From Vibrio variabilis (GTDB taxonomy: Bacteria > Pseudomonadota > Gammaproteobacteria > Enterobacterales > Vibrionaceae): DNA of 32,964 bases. The notes beneath the pieces were generated by a model. That model worked only from the letters and a program-made list of their open reading frames with translations, did no database searches and was not told where the DNA came from. This document shows positions 18,671-27,398 of the stretch, piece by piece; the first letter of the stretch is position 1; every line of letters begins with the position of its first letter. Location: contig NZ_JYJK01000077.1 of the NCBI RefSeq assembly GCF_003263785.1, positions 1 through 32,964 on the forward strand, in the 5' to 3' direction. The translations under genes and the position numbers were made by a program.

Positions 18671-18686
18671 AAAACCATATGGTTTT
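18671..18686. promoter_or_regulatory. Candidate GntR operator 2
   Basis: AAAACCATATGGTTTT is a perfect 16-base palindrome, 52 bases before the glucosidase start. A further half site AAACCATA occurs at 18655-18662. The repeated AAACCATA motif in a divergent GntR-controlled region is good evidence for an operator. Confidence 0.65.
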
Positions 18687-18738
18687 AATATTATCGATGA
18701 CAGAAAACAAATACATGAAAGGGTTAATCGGAGTAGCT

Positions 18739-20162
18739 ATGGCATTTCAAGAGAACTTCTTATGGGGCAGCGCATCAGCAGCTATCAAATCGAAGGGGCA
18801 GCAAATCTAGACGGAAAAGGTGATTCGATTTGGGATGTATACTCACGCGTTCCAGGTAACACGTTTAAAGATACAACCGGTGAAGTGGCGATCGACTTCT
18901 ACCATAAATATGAAGAAGACATCGAACTGATGCGAGAGATGGGACTAAAAGCCTATCGCTTCTCTGTAGCTTGGACGCGCATTATGCCAGATGGCCGCAC
19001 GGTCAACCCGAAAGGCGTAGAGTTCTACCACAACGTTATCAATAAGCTGATCGAATGCGGTATCACACCGATCCTAACTATCTACCATTGGGATCTTCCA
19101 CAAGCGCTGCAAGATGAATATCAAGGCTGGGAAAGTCGTGAAATCCTGACGGACTTTACGCGTTATTGCGAAGTCCTGTTCAACGAGTATGGTGACAAGG
19201 TGCCGTACTGGGTTTGCATGAATGAGCAGAATATTTTCACAAGTCTAGGGTACGTACAAAAGATCCATCCACCAAAAGTGTCTGATTACCAACGCTTTAT
19301 CAATGCTAACCACATCGCAAGCCTCGCGAATGCCAATGCTGTGAAGCGATTCAAAGAGATGGGCATCAAAGGTCAAATTGGTGCTAGCTTTGCCTACAGC
19401 CCAACTTACGCAAAAACAGCCTCTCCAGAAGACGTGATTGCTGCTGAAAACGCACAAGAAATACAAGATCTACTTTGGATGGATGTCTACGCAAAAGGCG
19501 CTTACCCAAAGATTGGCTTAAAACTGCTCGAGCGTCTTGGTATCCACATCGACTTCCAAGAAGGTGATAAAGAGCTACTTAAAGCAGGTATCTGCGATTT
19601 CATGGGTCTGAACTACTATCAATCTGCTACTTTTGTCGCACCAGAAAACCGCCAAGAGACAGCACAAACCGGTAATGCTGCGCAAGTGTCTGTGGTTTCC
19701 GATGTCGCTCGCATCCCTACCGATGATTACTATGTTCGCGCTGACAACGAACACCTAAAAATGACGGATTGGAACTGGGCTATCGATCCTGAAGGTCTGC
19801 GTGTCGCCCTGCGCCGGATCACGTCTCGCTATAACTTGCCGATCCTTATCAGTGAAAACGGATTGGGCGCGTACGACACGCTCACGGAAGACGGTCGTGT
19901 GCACGACGACTATCGTATCGCATTCTTAAAAGCACACGTTGAAGCGATTAACGATGCTATCGAAGATGGCTGTGAAGTCATTGGCTACTGCACTTGGTCT
20001 TATCAAGATCTATTTAGCTGGCTAAATGGTTATGCGAAGCGCTACGGCTTTGTTTACGTGGATCGTGATGAAGAGAGCGAAAAAGAGCTAAAACGTTACA
20101 AAAAAGACAGCTTCTATTGGTATCAAAGAGTCATCGAAAGTAACGGTGAACGACTTGATTAA
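18739..20162 (+). pseudogene. GH1 6-phospho-beta-glucosidase, frameshifted near the start
   Basis: A glycoside hydrolase family 1 enzyme that would cleave phosphorylated beta-glucosides brought in by the PTS encoded nearby. The acid/base glutamate is E163 (CMNEQN) and the nucleophile is E373 (ISENGLGAYD). The segment SWLNGYAKRYGFVYVDRD has the S/K/Y residues that bind the substrate phosphate in 6-phospho enzymes. The true start is ATG 18739, after GGAG, giving MAFQENFLWGSASAA. The frame breaks near 18783, where one T is missing (AAYQIEGA expected). The remainder is intact for about 466 residues, so a sequencing error is likely. A terminator follows directly. Confidence 0.88.
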
Positions 20163-20175
20163 TCAGTAACTCTTT

Positions 20176-20201
20176 AGGCCTAGCTAACGCTGGGCCTTTT
20201 T
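20176..20201 (+). terminator. Rho-independent terminator of the glucosidase gene
   Basis: AGGCCTAG (20176-20183), a six-base loop and CTGGGCCT (20190-20197) form an 8-bp stem with one G-T pair, followed by TTTTT. It overlaps the 3' end of the convergent membrane-protein gene. Confidence 0.85.
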
Positions 20202-20573
20202 ATGGAGCCAATAGTCCATCGCGACGGCAATAAAGAACATGGTAACAGGCACCCACGTCTCCGATTGTACAGGTATGCCCCACAATTGCAGGAGCGTTTG
20301 AGATTTTCTTTCCCCCGAATCCGGAAACACGAGTGGCGCTACAACAAGTAATAGGTTTGAAGCAATCGCAAGCAGGGAATCTAGCGAAACAACATTGTAT
20401 CGAACACTTCGATGCGCATAACAATGGAAAACTAATAAAGGTGCCCAAACGTAGAAATAGCTCAGTAGTACTAACGTAGTCCACCCCATATGTGAAAGCT
20501 TGAAAAACAAGAACAGAAAGACAGACACCATCGCCACTTCTATGCCTTTTACGCCCATATTCGTTCTATCCAC
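20184..20573 (-). CDS. Small membrane protein of unknown function
   Basis: A protein of up to 129 residues with three or four hydrophobic helices (GIEVAMVSVFLFLFFKL, TLVLLSYFYVWAPLLVF, LLAIASNLLLVVAPLVF and TMFFIAVAMDYWL) and a basic C-terminus (HKKAQR). I do not recognise a family. The listed start is a GTG with GAGG about nine bases upstream; an ATG five codons later (MGVKGIE) is possible. It converges on the glucosidase, sharing the terminator region. Confidence 0.6.
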   Translation of the reverse strand: MDRTNMGVKGIEVAMVSVFLFLFFKLSHMGWTTLVLLSYFYVWAPLLVFHCYAHRSVRYNVVSLDSLLAIASNLLLVVAPLVFPDSGERKSQTLLQLWGIPVQSETWVPVTMFFIAVAMDYWLHKKAQR

Positions 20574-20722
20574 TGGAGGTCACCTCGCTTTTAGTGACAG
20601 CGTATTGAGTGTAGTTCCAAATAGGCCTTACGACTATGTAACCAAAAACAGCACAACTAAGGTTTCCTTCATCGCTCGTTCAGGCTAGACTCAGCCTCCC
20701 CTATTTTGTCTGAGATTTTACT

Positions 20723-21340
20723 ATGACCGCACCCGCCACTTCCGCCATCGTACTCGACTTTGAGACCACGGGCTTATCACCGAACCAAGGCGATCGCGCT
20801 ATCGAAATTGGTGCCGTGAAACTGGAAAATGGCCAAGTGGTTGATCGCTTTCAATCATTGATGAATCCAGGTTTTCGAGTCAGCAGCTTCATCGAGGGCT
20901 ACACAGGTATTACCAACAATATGCTTAGCCGCGCACCAGGCTGTGACGAAGTGATGAGCGAGTTCGTCGATTTTATTGGCGATGCCAATCTAGTGGCTCA
21001 CAACGCTTCTTTCGATAAGCGTTTTCTCGATGCAGAACTGGATCTGATTGGTAAAGGTTATAGTGGCGAGTTTGCCTGTTCACTGTTGGTTTCTCGCCGA
21101 CTAAACCAAGAGGTCAATTCACACAAATTGGGTGACCTGGTGGCGTACCATAATATTGCTAACGATGGCGTATTTCACCGCGCGTTAGCTGACGCCGAGG
21201 TGACAGCGTCACTATGGCTACTTCTCGTCAACTCGCTTACCGAGAAACACGCTATTGCACAGCCTAGTTTTGAGCTAATGCAAAAACTCGCCAAGCAGCC
21301 AAAAGCATCGGTTGGAAAATTCTTAACCAAACACAAATAG
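20723..21340 (+). CDS. DnaQ-like 3'-5' exonuclease (DEDDh family)
   Basis: A 205-residue exonuclease resembling the epsilon proofreading subunit and PolC-type exonucleases. Exo I is VLDFETTGL (D and E metal ligands), Exo II is NLVAHNASFDKRFL (D), and Exo III is FHRALADAEVTASLWL (H and D). The length and motifs match stand-alone Vibrio exonucleases of this type rather than DnaQ itself, which has a longer C-terminus for binding the polymerase. It lies 29 bases before the EamA transporter and is probably co-transcribed with it. Confidence 0.88.
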   Translation: MTAPATSAIVLDFETTGLSPNQGDRAIEIGAVKLENGQVVDRFQSLMNPGFRVSSFIEGYTGITNNMLSRAPGCDEVMSEFVDFIGDANLVAHNASFDKRFLDAELDLIGKGYSGEFACSLLVSRRLNQEVNSHKLGDLVAYHNIANDGVFHRALADAEVTASLWLLLVNSLTEKHAIAQPSFELMQKLAKQPKASVGKFLTKHK

Positions 21341-21369
21341 CGCGACTTCAACCTTGTTAAGAGACGACT

Positions 21370-22257
21370 ATGACCAGAACTATTGACTCCATCGTCCCTG
21401 TCGGCGTTCGCTACATGGTGTTATCGGCACTCGGCTTTGCGCTGATGTCAGCTTGTGTGAAATACGTGAGTACTTATGGCATTCCCGTATTTGAAATCGT
21501 AGCAGCGCGTGCATTGGTTTCCCTGGTGCTGAGCTATCTGGATGTCAAAAGGAAAGGGATTTCAGTGTGGGGGCATAATAGACCACTGCTGCTATTACGC
21601 GGCATCGTCGGCTCATTGGCGTTGATTTGCGTGTACTATGCAGTGACAACGCTGCCTCTGGCGGAAGCGACAATACTCCAGTATATCCACCCTATCTTCA
21701 CTGCCTTGCTTGCGTTCTGGTTTTTAAAAGAAAACATTCAGAAGTCGACCATCATTTGTATCGTGCTGAGTATTCTCGGCCTGACGTTTATGGTGGGACC
21801 AACGTTAGGCAGTAATACGGCAGAGTCATTGCCGTTATTTAGTGTGGGTATTGCGCTACTTGGCGCATTTGGCAGCTCTATCGCTTACGTTATCGTTAGG
21901 AAGCTAAGCCAAACTGAAGACAGCTCAGTGATCATTTTCTACTTCCCATTGGTCGCATTGCCAGTCTCAATTCTGTTAATTGGCGACGACTTCGTGATGC
22001 CAGATTGGTACCTCACCATGATGCTGGTGTTGGTGGGTGTCTTCACGCAAATAGGTCAACTAGGATTGACCAAAGCCATGCAAACCCAAGCAGCAGGCAA
22101 AGCGTCGGCCTACTCCTATGTTCAGATTGTGTTCTCTATTTTGTTAGGTTTGGCGCTGTTCAATGAAGTCCCTACTGTTTGGACCTACATTGGTGGCTCA
22201 CTCATTGTGATAGGGGCTCTCGTCAATACCTTCGGTAAGCGAGTTGCTACTAAGTAA
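21370..22257 (+). CDS. EamA/DMT-family transporter
   Basis: A 295-residue inner-membrane protein with ten predicted helices arranged as two EamA repeats, each about 140 residues. The first covers YMVLSALGFALMSACVKY...YIHPIFTALLAFWFLKE and the second LFSVGIALLGAFGSSIAYV...YVQIVFSILLGLALFNEVP. The repeat ends (Y-[IV]-x-P/Q and the F-x-E motif) are typical of the drug/metabolite transporter superfamily. The substrate is unknown. AAGAGA precedes the ATG, and the exonuclease gene is just upstream. Confidence 0.88.
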   Translation: MTRTIDSIVPVGVRYMVLSALGFALMSACVKYVSTYGIPVFEIVAARALVSLVLSYLDVKRKGISVWGHNRPLLLLRGIVGSLALICVYYAVTTLPLAEATILQYIHPIFTALLAFWFLKENIQKSTIICIVLSILGLTFMVGPTLGSNTAESLPLFSVGIALLGAFGSSIAYVIVRKLSQTEDSSVIIFYFPLVALPVSILLIGDDFVMPDWYLTMMLVLVGVFTQIGQLGLTKAMQTQAAGKASAYSYVQIVFSILLGLALFNEVPTVWTYIGGSLIVIGALVNTFGKRVATK

Positions 22258-22283
22258 AACTCAGTGACAGCACGTACTCGCAG

Positions 22284-23606
22284 CTACTGAGCTGCTTGCA
22301 CTTGCTGCATTCGTTTTGCTCGCTCTTCTTCTTGTTCAACCAAAATTTTCTCATGAGTTCTGAAGAAAGGCAGATAGATAAAGTAAGCGTTAACCATAGC
22401 AAACACGACCATCAACGCGTTCATGTAACTCCCATTGGCCGCCCACGCCGCACCGACTGGGGCAGGCACCGACCATGGGATCATTAATACCACGCGATCC
22501 AAAATCTGTGCCGAGGTTAAGAACCAAGCAATCGTTGCGTTGAGCATTGGGACGAAAATAAACGGCACAAGGAAAAGCGGATTCATAATAATGGGGAAGC
22601 CAAACAATATTGGCTCGTTAATATTAAATATCGACGGAATCGCGCCAACCTTACCCACCGACTTTAACTGTTTTGAACGGCTTTTAATCGCAAGATACAC
22701 CAAAGGTAGTGTTGAACCGACGCCACCGATCAAAACAAAAAAGTCCCAAAAAGCAGGCAGATAGATATGAGGGAGCACCTGACCGCCCGCTTCCAATGCC
22801 GTTTGGTTCTCAAGCAAGTTAGACATCCAGAACGGGTTCATAATTCCGGTAATGATCAGCGCGCCATGAATGCCCATAAACCAAAGAAGCTGACAAATCA
22901 GTATCGAAATTAACACCGCAGCGAGGCTATCTGAGGCTAGCACTAAAGGACGGAATAGCTCTTCTATCAATTGCGGAAAGTGCACACCAAACTCAGCATC
23001 AAGAAAAACATTGAATGTTGAAATGCTGATCATCACGGCAAAGATCGGCACGATGAGCTTAAAACTTTGAATCGTTAGAATAGGGACATCTTCCGGCATC
23101 TTGATGTACCAGCCCATACGGATAAAGAACCTAACGACTTCTATTGAATACAAACTCGCAATAAGCGCTGTAAACAGTCCCGCACCACCCAGGTAGCGAG
23201 CATCTTCTTGCCCATCTATATAAAAGCCGGCCAGCATGAGAAACGCCATACACCCTGTCAGTCCAGACAGCCGCTCTGGCAATTGATAGCTCTTGGCGAG
23301 ACTGGCCGACACGCCAAAAGAAACGATAAGCCCTACGACGCCAAGTGTCAGTTGATAAGTTGGCAAGAGGATGGGTCTAAACGCCAGAGATAAGTCCATC
23401 CAAGCCATCGACACCCAAGACTCAGAATCGGTAAACGGAGGAAAGATAATCGGGACAAACATACAGCCGACAAAAATGAAAGGCATTGCCAGCTGGAAAC
23501 CATCACGCATAGCCATAAGGTGCTGACTGCGCATCAGCAATTTTGCTACAGGATTCATGAACTGCTCGACCTGGTTGGCACACAGTCTCATCATGGATTG
23601 GTTCAT
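22284..23606 (-). CDS. PTS system cellobiose/beta-glucoside-type IIC permease (first copy)
   Basis: A 440-residue membrane permease of the lactose/cellobiose/N,N'-diacetylchitobiose IIC family. It has MRDGFQLAMPFIFVGCMFVPI near the start, the conserved substrate region LWFMGIHGALIITGIMNPFW, and the segment FNINEPILFGFPIIMNPLFLVPF. It contains only the C domain, so it depends on separate IIA and IIB proteins such as those encoded on the other side of the divergent promoter region. A LacI-like half operator lies 55-70 bases upstream of its start. It is intact, unlike the second IIC copy. Confidence 0.92.
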   Translation of the reverse strand: MNQSMMRLCANQVEQFMNPVAKLLMRSQHLMAMRDGFQLAMPFIFVGCMFVPIIFPPFTDSESWVSMAWMDLSLAFRPILLPTYQLTLGVVGLIVSFGVSASLAKSYQLPERLSGLTGCMAFLMLAGFYIDGQEDARYLGGAGLFTALIASLYSIEVVRFFIRMGWYIKMPEDVPILTIQSFKLIVPIFAVMISISTFNVFLDAEFGVHFPQLIEELFRPLVLASDSLAAVLISILICQLLWFMGIHGALIITGIMNPFWMSNLLENQTALEAGGQVLPHIYLPAFWDFFVLIGGVGSTLPLVYLAIKSRSKQLKSVGKVGAIPSIFNINEPILFGFPIIMNPLFLVPFIFVPMLNATIAWFLTSAQILDRVVLMIPWSVPAPVGAAWAANGSYMNALMVVFAMVNAYFIYLPFFRTHEKILVEQEEERAKRMQQVQAAQ

Positions 23607-23658
23607 TTACTCTACCGGCTATATGGATCCGCGTCAGAATACCCGAATGCACAGACTC

Positions 23659-23677
23659 TCGGAAACCGATTATCCAA
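23659..23677. promoter_or_regulatory. Candidate LacI operator for the first IIC gene
   Basis: TCGGAAACCGATTATCCAA keeps the GGAAACC arm and a degenerate second arm of the palindromes at 23900 and 26387. It lies upstream of the minus-strand IIC gene. Confidence 0.45.
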
Positions 23678-23867
23678 ATCTGCCGACTCCACCACGTTTT
23701 TTACCTCATCACTCGCTCAATTCCGACTTTAGATCACGCTTCCCCTACCACTGAGCCATTTCTAGTACTCAATTTAAGGTCATTGGCGCCGTTTGAAGCG
23801 CTTAGTTTCCCGGCTCAAGATCATTCGTTAACTGTGTCACGAATTTTTCGCCATAACTCGGGTTTCC

Positions 23868-23883
23868 AGTGATCATTTTCACA
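23868..23883. promoter_or_regulatory. CRP (cAMP receptor protein) binding site
   Basis: AGTGATCATTTTCACA matches the CRP consensus TGTGA-N6-TCACA at nine of ten arm positions. It lies about 90 bases before the PTS IIB start and 16 bases before the LacI-type operator, as expected for catabolite-controlled sugar genes. Confidence 0.7.
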
Positions 23884-23899
23884 CTTAACTGGAAATAAA

Positions 23900-23917
23900 T
23901 TGGAAACCGGTTTCCAA
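23900..23917. promoter_or_regulatory. LacI-type operator before the PTS IIB gene
   Basis: TTGGAAACCGGTTTCCAA is a perfect 18-base palindrome with the central CG typical of LacI/GalR-family operators. It lies 55 bases before the IIB start and nearly matches the palindrome in front of the lacI-type gene. Confidence 0.8.
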
Positions 23918-23971
23918 ATGATTTCCTTAAGGGCATATTGATTAGGCATTCAAGATTCTGGAGAAGAAAAA

Positions 23972-24277
23972 ATGAAAAAAATTATGCTTTGCTGCTCTGC
24001 TGGTATGTCTACCTCTCTACTGGTTAAGAAAATGGAAGCGTCTGCGCAAGAACGCGGTATCGAGGCTGAAATCAAAGCATTTGGCGCAAGTGAGTTCGAC
24101 GTTCAAGTAGGTAACTACGAAGTTGTTCTTCTTGGTCCTCAAGTGAAATACATGCAAGCGGATTTCCAAAAGAAAGCAGATGCTCATGGCATCAAAGTTG
24201 AGCCAATCAACATGATGGATTACGGCATGCAAAAAGGCGATAAAGTGCTTGATTTTGCATTAGAACTTATCGGCTAA
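23972..24277 (+). CDS. PTS system cellobiose/diacetylchitobiose-type IIB component
   Basis: A 101-residue cytoplasmic protein that relays phosphate from IIA to the incoming sugar. The phosphorylated cysteine is C8 in CCSAGMSTSLLV, the P-loop signature of the lactose/chitobiose IIB family. The length is normal. It is the first gene of the apparent operon IIB-IIC-IIA, with upstream CRP and LacI sites and a strong hairpin between it and IIC that may lower downstream expression. Confidence 0.93.
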   Translation: MKKIMLCCSAGMSTSLLVKKMEASAQERGIEAEIKAFGASEFDVQVGNYEVVLLGPQVKYMQADFQKKADAHGIKVEPINMMDYGMQKGDKVLDFALELIG

Positions 24278-24286
24278 CCTGTTTTT

Positions 24287-24327
24287 GCTCGGCGTCCCCC
24301 CTAGTCAATTTTTGACGCCGAGCTTTT
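24287..24327 (+). terminator. Intercistronic hairpin/attenuating terminator between IIB and IIC
   Basis: GCTCGGCGTC (24287-24296) and GACGCCGAGC (24314-24323) form a perfect 10-bp stem, followed by TTTTCTT. The loop contains CCCCCTAGTC, which recurs in the hairpin before IIA. It probably stops a fraction of transcripts or protects the IIB message. Confidence 0.8.
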
Positions 24328-24357
24328 CTTAATTTTTATCCTAACGAGAGTAACGAC

Positions 24358-25685
24358 ATGGGCGCTATGTACGACAAAATGGTCAATGTTATCGAGCAAA
24401 AGGTCACCCCTATTGCTGGTAAGATTGGTCAACAAAAATACATCACTTCTATACGTGACGGCTTTATTGCTGCACTACCTTTTATGATTGTTGGTTCTTT
24501 CATGCTGGTGTTTATCTTCCCTCCGTTTTCTTCGGAAACAACGTGGGGATTCGCACGCGCATGGCTAGATTTTTCTGAGACATATCGTGAGCAGCTCATG
24601 CTGCCATTCAACTTGAGTATGGGGATCATGACCATATTCATATCGGTGGGGATCGCATCTAGCTTGCTCGCCATCACGACCTTGATCCTGTTACGACAGG
24701 TTTGCTATCACTAATGAGCTTCTTGCTTGTTGCAGCGCCAGTTCAAGACGGCATGCTGTCAATGCAATACTTCTCTGGTCAAGGTATCTTCACGGCGATC
24801 ATTACTGCATTGTACTCGACTGAAGTTTATGCATTCCTGAAGCGCAACAACATCACTATCAAGCTTCCACCTGAAGTACCAACCGGTGTGGCGCGTTCAT
24901 TCGAAATACTGATCCCTGTATTGGCAATCATCATCACGCTTCACCCTCTGAACCTGCTCATCGAAGCGCAAACTGGCATGATCATCCCAGAAGCCATCAT
25001 GGCACTTGTTCAGCCGCTCGTTTCTGCCTCTGATACGCTACCAGCAGTCCTACTAGCGGTACTGGTATGTCAAATCCTTTGGTTTGCAGGTATCCACGGC
25101 GCACTAATCGTAACAGGTATCATGAACCCATTCTGGATGGCGAACCTATCAGTCAACCAAGCTGCAATGGCAGCAGGCGAAGCAATCCCGCACATCTTCG
25201 TTCAAGGTTTCTGGGATCACTACCTACTTATTGGTGGCGTAGGTTCAACACTTCCACTTGCGTTCCTACTACTTCGTAGTAAAGCCGTTCACCTACGTAC
25301 CATTGGTAAGATGGGTACCGTACCAGGCCTATTTAACATCAACGAGCCAATTCTGTTCGGTGCGCCAATCATCATGAACCCAGTGTTCTTCCTGCCATTC
25401 ATCTTGGTACCAATGGTGAACGCGACTCTAGGTTGGTTTGCTCTTGACTGGGGTCTAGTAGAGCGTGTGGTTTCTCTAACACCTTGGACAACACCAGGAC
25501 CTATCGGTGCATCGTGGGCAGCTAACTGGGCATTCAGTCCTGTCATCATGTGCTTCATCTGTATGGCTATGTCAGCAATGATGTACCTACCATTCCTAAA
25601 AGCTTATGAGAAACAACTTCTTGAACAAGAAGCAGCGGATGAGACAAAGCAACAGGAAGCGGCAGGTCAGCCAGTAACAGCCTAA
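24358..25685 (+). pseudogene. PTS system cellobiose-type IIC permease (second copy), frameshifted
   Basis: A second IIC permease of the same family. The N-terminal part MGAMYDKMVNVIEQKV...SIRDGFIAALPFMIVGSFML runs to about 24665. There one base is missing; with it restored the frame continues as ARHHDLDPVTTGLLSLMSFLLVAAP to 25685. The remainder has the family's IHGALIVTGIMNPFWMANLS and GLFNINEPILFGAPIIMNPVF motifs. Total length is about 442 residues, close to the first IIC at 22284. It lies between IIB and IIA in operon order. The 327-residue downstream frame also has an internal ATG (24702), but that would remove the first three helices. Confidence 0.88.
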
Positions 25686-25732
25686 TCATCTAGCTCTGAG
25701 CTATCAGACCCTGTTGAAACCAACAATAAAAA

Positions 25733-25772
25733 GTCGCCCCCTAGTCTTAATTGGGGTTGAGCGTGGGGCGAC
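25733..25772 (+). repeat. Intercistronic hairpin before PTS IIA
   Basis: GTCGCCCC (25733-25740) pairs perfectly with GGGGCGAC (25765-25772). The loop begins CTAGTCTTAATT, so it repeats the CCCCCTAGTC motif of the hairpin after IIB. A second small stem (GTCTACC/GGTAGGC, 25776-25793) follows at once. There is no T-run, so this is more likely an RNA stability or processing element than a terminator. Confidence 0.6.
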
Positions 25773-25836
25773 ACTGTCTACCTTTCGGTAGGCACCAGTT
25801 AAGAATTTAAGATTTAAGATATAAGAGAGAAGCAAA

Positions 25837-26154
25837 ATGGAAACGATGGATCTAGAAGAACAAGTGATGGGCATCATCATCAATGCGGGTCAGTCGCGCA
25901 GCCTTTGCTATGAAGCCCTTCGTCATGCTAAAAACGGCGAGTTTGAAGAGGCTGAAGGCTTGATGAAAGAAGCACAAGAGTTTGCAAACCAAGCTCACCT
26001 CGTTCAGACCCAACTTATCGAAGCCGACGAAGGCACGGGTAAAATGAAGATGACGCTAGTGATGGTTCACGCACAAGATCACCTAATGACGTCCATGCTA
26101 GCAAAAGAGTTAGTCGCGGAAATGATTGAACTGCACAAGCGTACCGCTAAGTAA
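25837..26154 (+). CDS. PTS system lactose/cellobiose-type IIA component
   Basis: A 105-residue helical protein that takes phosphate from HPr and passes it to IIB. The phosphorylated histidine is H78 in VMVHAQDHLM, matching the family. The N-terminal METMDLEEQVMGIIINAGQS is typical. It ends the IIB-IIC-IIA operon, 151 bases after IIC, and is followed by a terminator-like structure and the lacI-type gene. Confidence 0.93.
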   Translation: METMDLEEQVMGIIINAGQSRSLCYEALRHAKNGEFEEAEGLMKEAQEFANQAHLVQTQLIEADEGTGKMKMTLVMVHAQDHLMTSMLAKELVAEMIELHKRTAK

Positions 26155-26270
26155 TTCGATCTCACTTTACTTTTTTCAGTTTTTTCGACCATTAACGGGG
26201 CGAGTCAGGCATGAAAACGTCTTATAGGAGCGTTTTCAACATCTTTGGTCGTAAGCAGCCTGTTTTTAGG

Positions 26271-26321
26271 AGCCCAGCTTTTGAAGCCTCGTCGTGCTCC
26301 TTACTCTGGGCTGCTCTTTTT
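26271..26321 (+). terminator. Probable terminator after PTS IIA
   Basis: AGCCCAG (26271-26277) and CTGGGCT (26306-26312) form a stem with a long, partly paired loop, followed by GCTCTTTTT. An alternative pairing AGCAGCC/GGCTGCT overlaps the same right arm. A further dyad GAAAACG/CGTTTTC lies just upstream at about 26213-26237. Confidence 0.6.
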
Positions 26322-26386
26322 CCTCACCTTATATCCTCTCATCAGACTTGGATCAGTACCTCTGAAAGAGTACAATAACGGAAATC

Positions 26387-26405
26387 TTGGGAAACCGTTT
26401 CCCAA
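26387..26405. promoter_or_regulatory. LacI-type operator before the lacI-family gene
   Basis: TTGGGAAACCGTTTCCCAA is a near-perfect dyad about 37 bases before ATG 26442. It is closely related to the operator before IIB, which suggests that the encoded regulator controls both itself and the PTS genes. Confidence 0.75.
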
Positions 26406-26441
26406 TTCTAGAAACTCTATGAATCTATTAAGGTTGTTGTC

Positions 26442-27398
26442 ATGGCTACTATCACCGATGTCTCTCTGCTAGCAAACGTATCGAAAGCGACCGTTTCTCG
26501 CGTGATGAGTGGCAGCCGTGGTGTTAAGCCAGAGAGTCGTGAGGCTGTATTGCGCGCCGCCGAAGAACTGAACTACCGCCCAAATGCCGCTGCGCAAACA
26601 CTGGCAAATCAACGCTCAGATTATATTGGCGTTATCCTTTCCTCTAGCGACGCTGGACAAGTGTCTACTTACCTACCTCTACTTGCAAAATCACTGAAAG
26701 CGAAAGGCAAACACATGCTGGTTCAATTTGCAGAAACAGCAGACGAGCAAGTTCGCATGGTAGAAGAACTCAATCAAAGACACTGTGACGCCATCATCTC
26801 ACTCGGTGGCACGATTCAATCCTTATCTAACGACAACGTCATTGCCATCGATAGTTTAGCGAGCGCTGAGCATGCTATCGGATACGATTACAAGTTCGCA
26901 GCAGAGAGTGCGTGCCGCTTCTTATCGAGTAAAGGTCACGTAAGCATAGCCATCGTCGTGAACGATGAAAGTTACGCGTCGACACAAGTGCTCGAAGGCT
27001 ATAAAACATCGCTACAAAACTCGGCAATGCCAGTCAATAGACAGCTTATCGTCACAGCGAATGGCAACAATGAGCAAGCAATTATGTCACTACTAAACAG
27101 CTACCACCCGTTTACGGCCTTGGTAGTGATGCGTGACAGCCAAGCTGCTGTAGCAATGAACCTGTTTAGAGATTTCAATTTAGCGACACCTCAAGAAGTC
27201 TCGATCGTGTCGCTGGAAGATTCACAATTGGCAAGCCAGCTCAATCCTCCCCTCACCTGCATCAGCTACCCTTCACAGCAGATCGTCGATATGGCCATGG
27301 AGAAGTTGGACGCAATTCTGGAAGACAAACCGATGTCGAACAAGCCTCTTATTACTGGCAGACTCGTCACTCGTGAATCGGTTATCAATCGTCGTTAG
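26442..27398 (+). CDS. LacI-family transcriptional regulator of the beta-glucoside PTS
   Basis: A 318-residue regulator. Residues 1-50 form the LacI helix-turn-helix and hinge (TITDVSLLANVSKATVSRVM...LNYRPNAAAQTLA). The rest is a periplasmic-binding-protein-like effector domain (DYIGVILSS, DAIISLGG, ACRFLSSKGH, VSIVSLEDSQLA). It resembles AscG/CelR-type regulators of beta-glucoside genes; the ligand is probably the sugar or its phosphate. The 3' end overlaps the end of the convergent CSS gene by 14 bases. Confidence 0.88.
   Translation: MATITDVSLLANVSKATVSRVMSGSRGVKPESREAVLRAAEELNYRPNAAAQTLANQRSDYIGVILSSSDAGQVSTYLPLLAKSLKAKGKHMLVQFAETADEQVRMVEELNQRHCDAIISLGGTIQSLSNDNVIAIDSLASAEHAIGYDYKFAAESACRFLSSKGHVSIAIVVNDESYASTQVLEGYKTSLQNSAMPVNRQLIVTANGNNEQAIMSLLNSYHPFTALVVMRDSQAAVAMNLFRDFNLATPQEVSIVSLEDSQLASQLNPPLTCISYPSQQIVDMAMEKLDAILEDKPMSNKPLITGRLVTRESVINRR

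Noticed and set aside
25799..25825. Repeated TTAAGA units before PTS IIA
   Set aside because: Three loosely spaced AT-rich copies immediately upstream of the gene are likely chance or part of the untranslated leader; no regulator is known to me for this motif.
26245..26472. Plus-strand open frame of 75 codons between IIA and the lacI-family gene
   Set aside because: It covers the terminator hairpin and the LacI operator and overlaps the regulator start out of phase.
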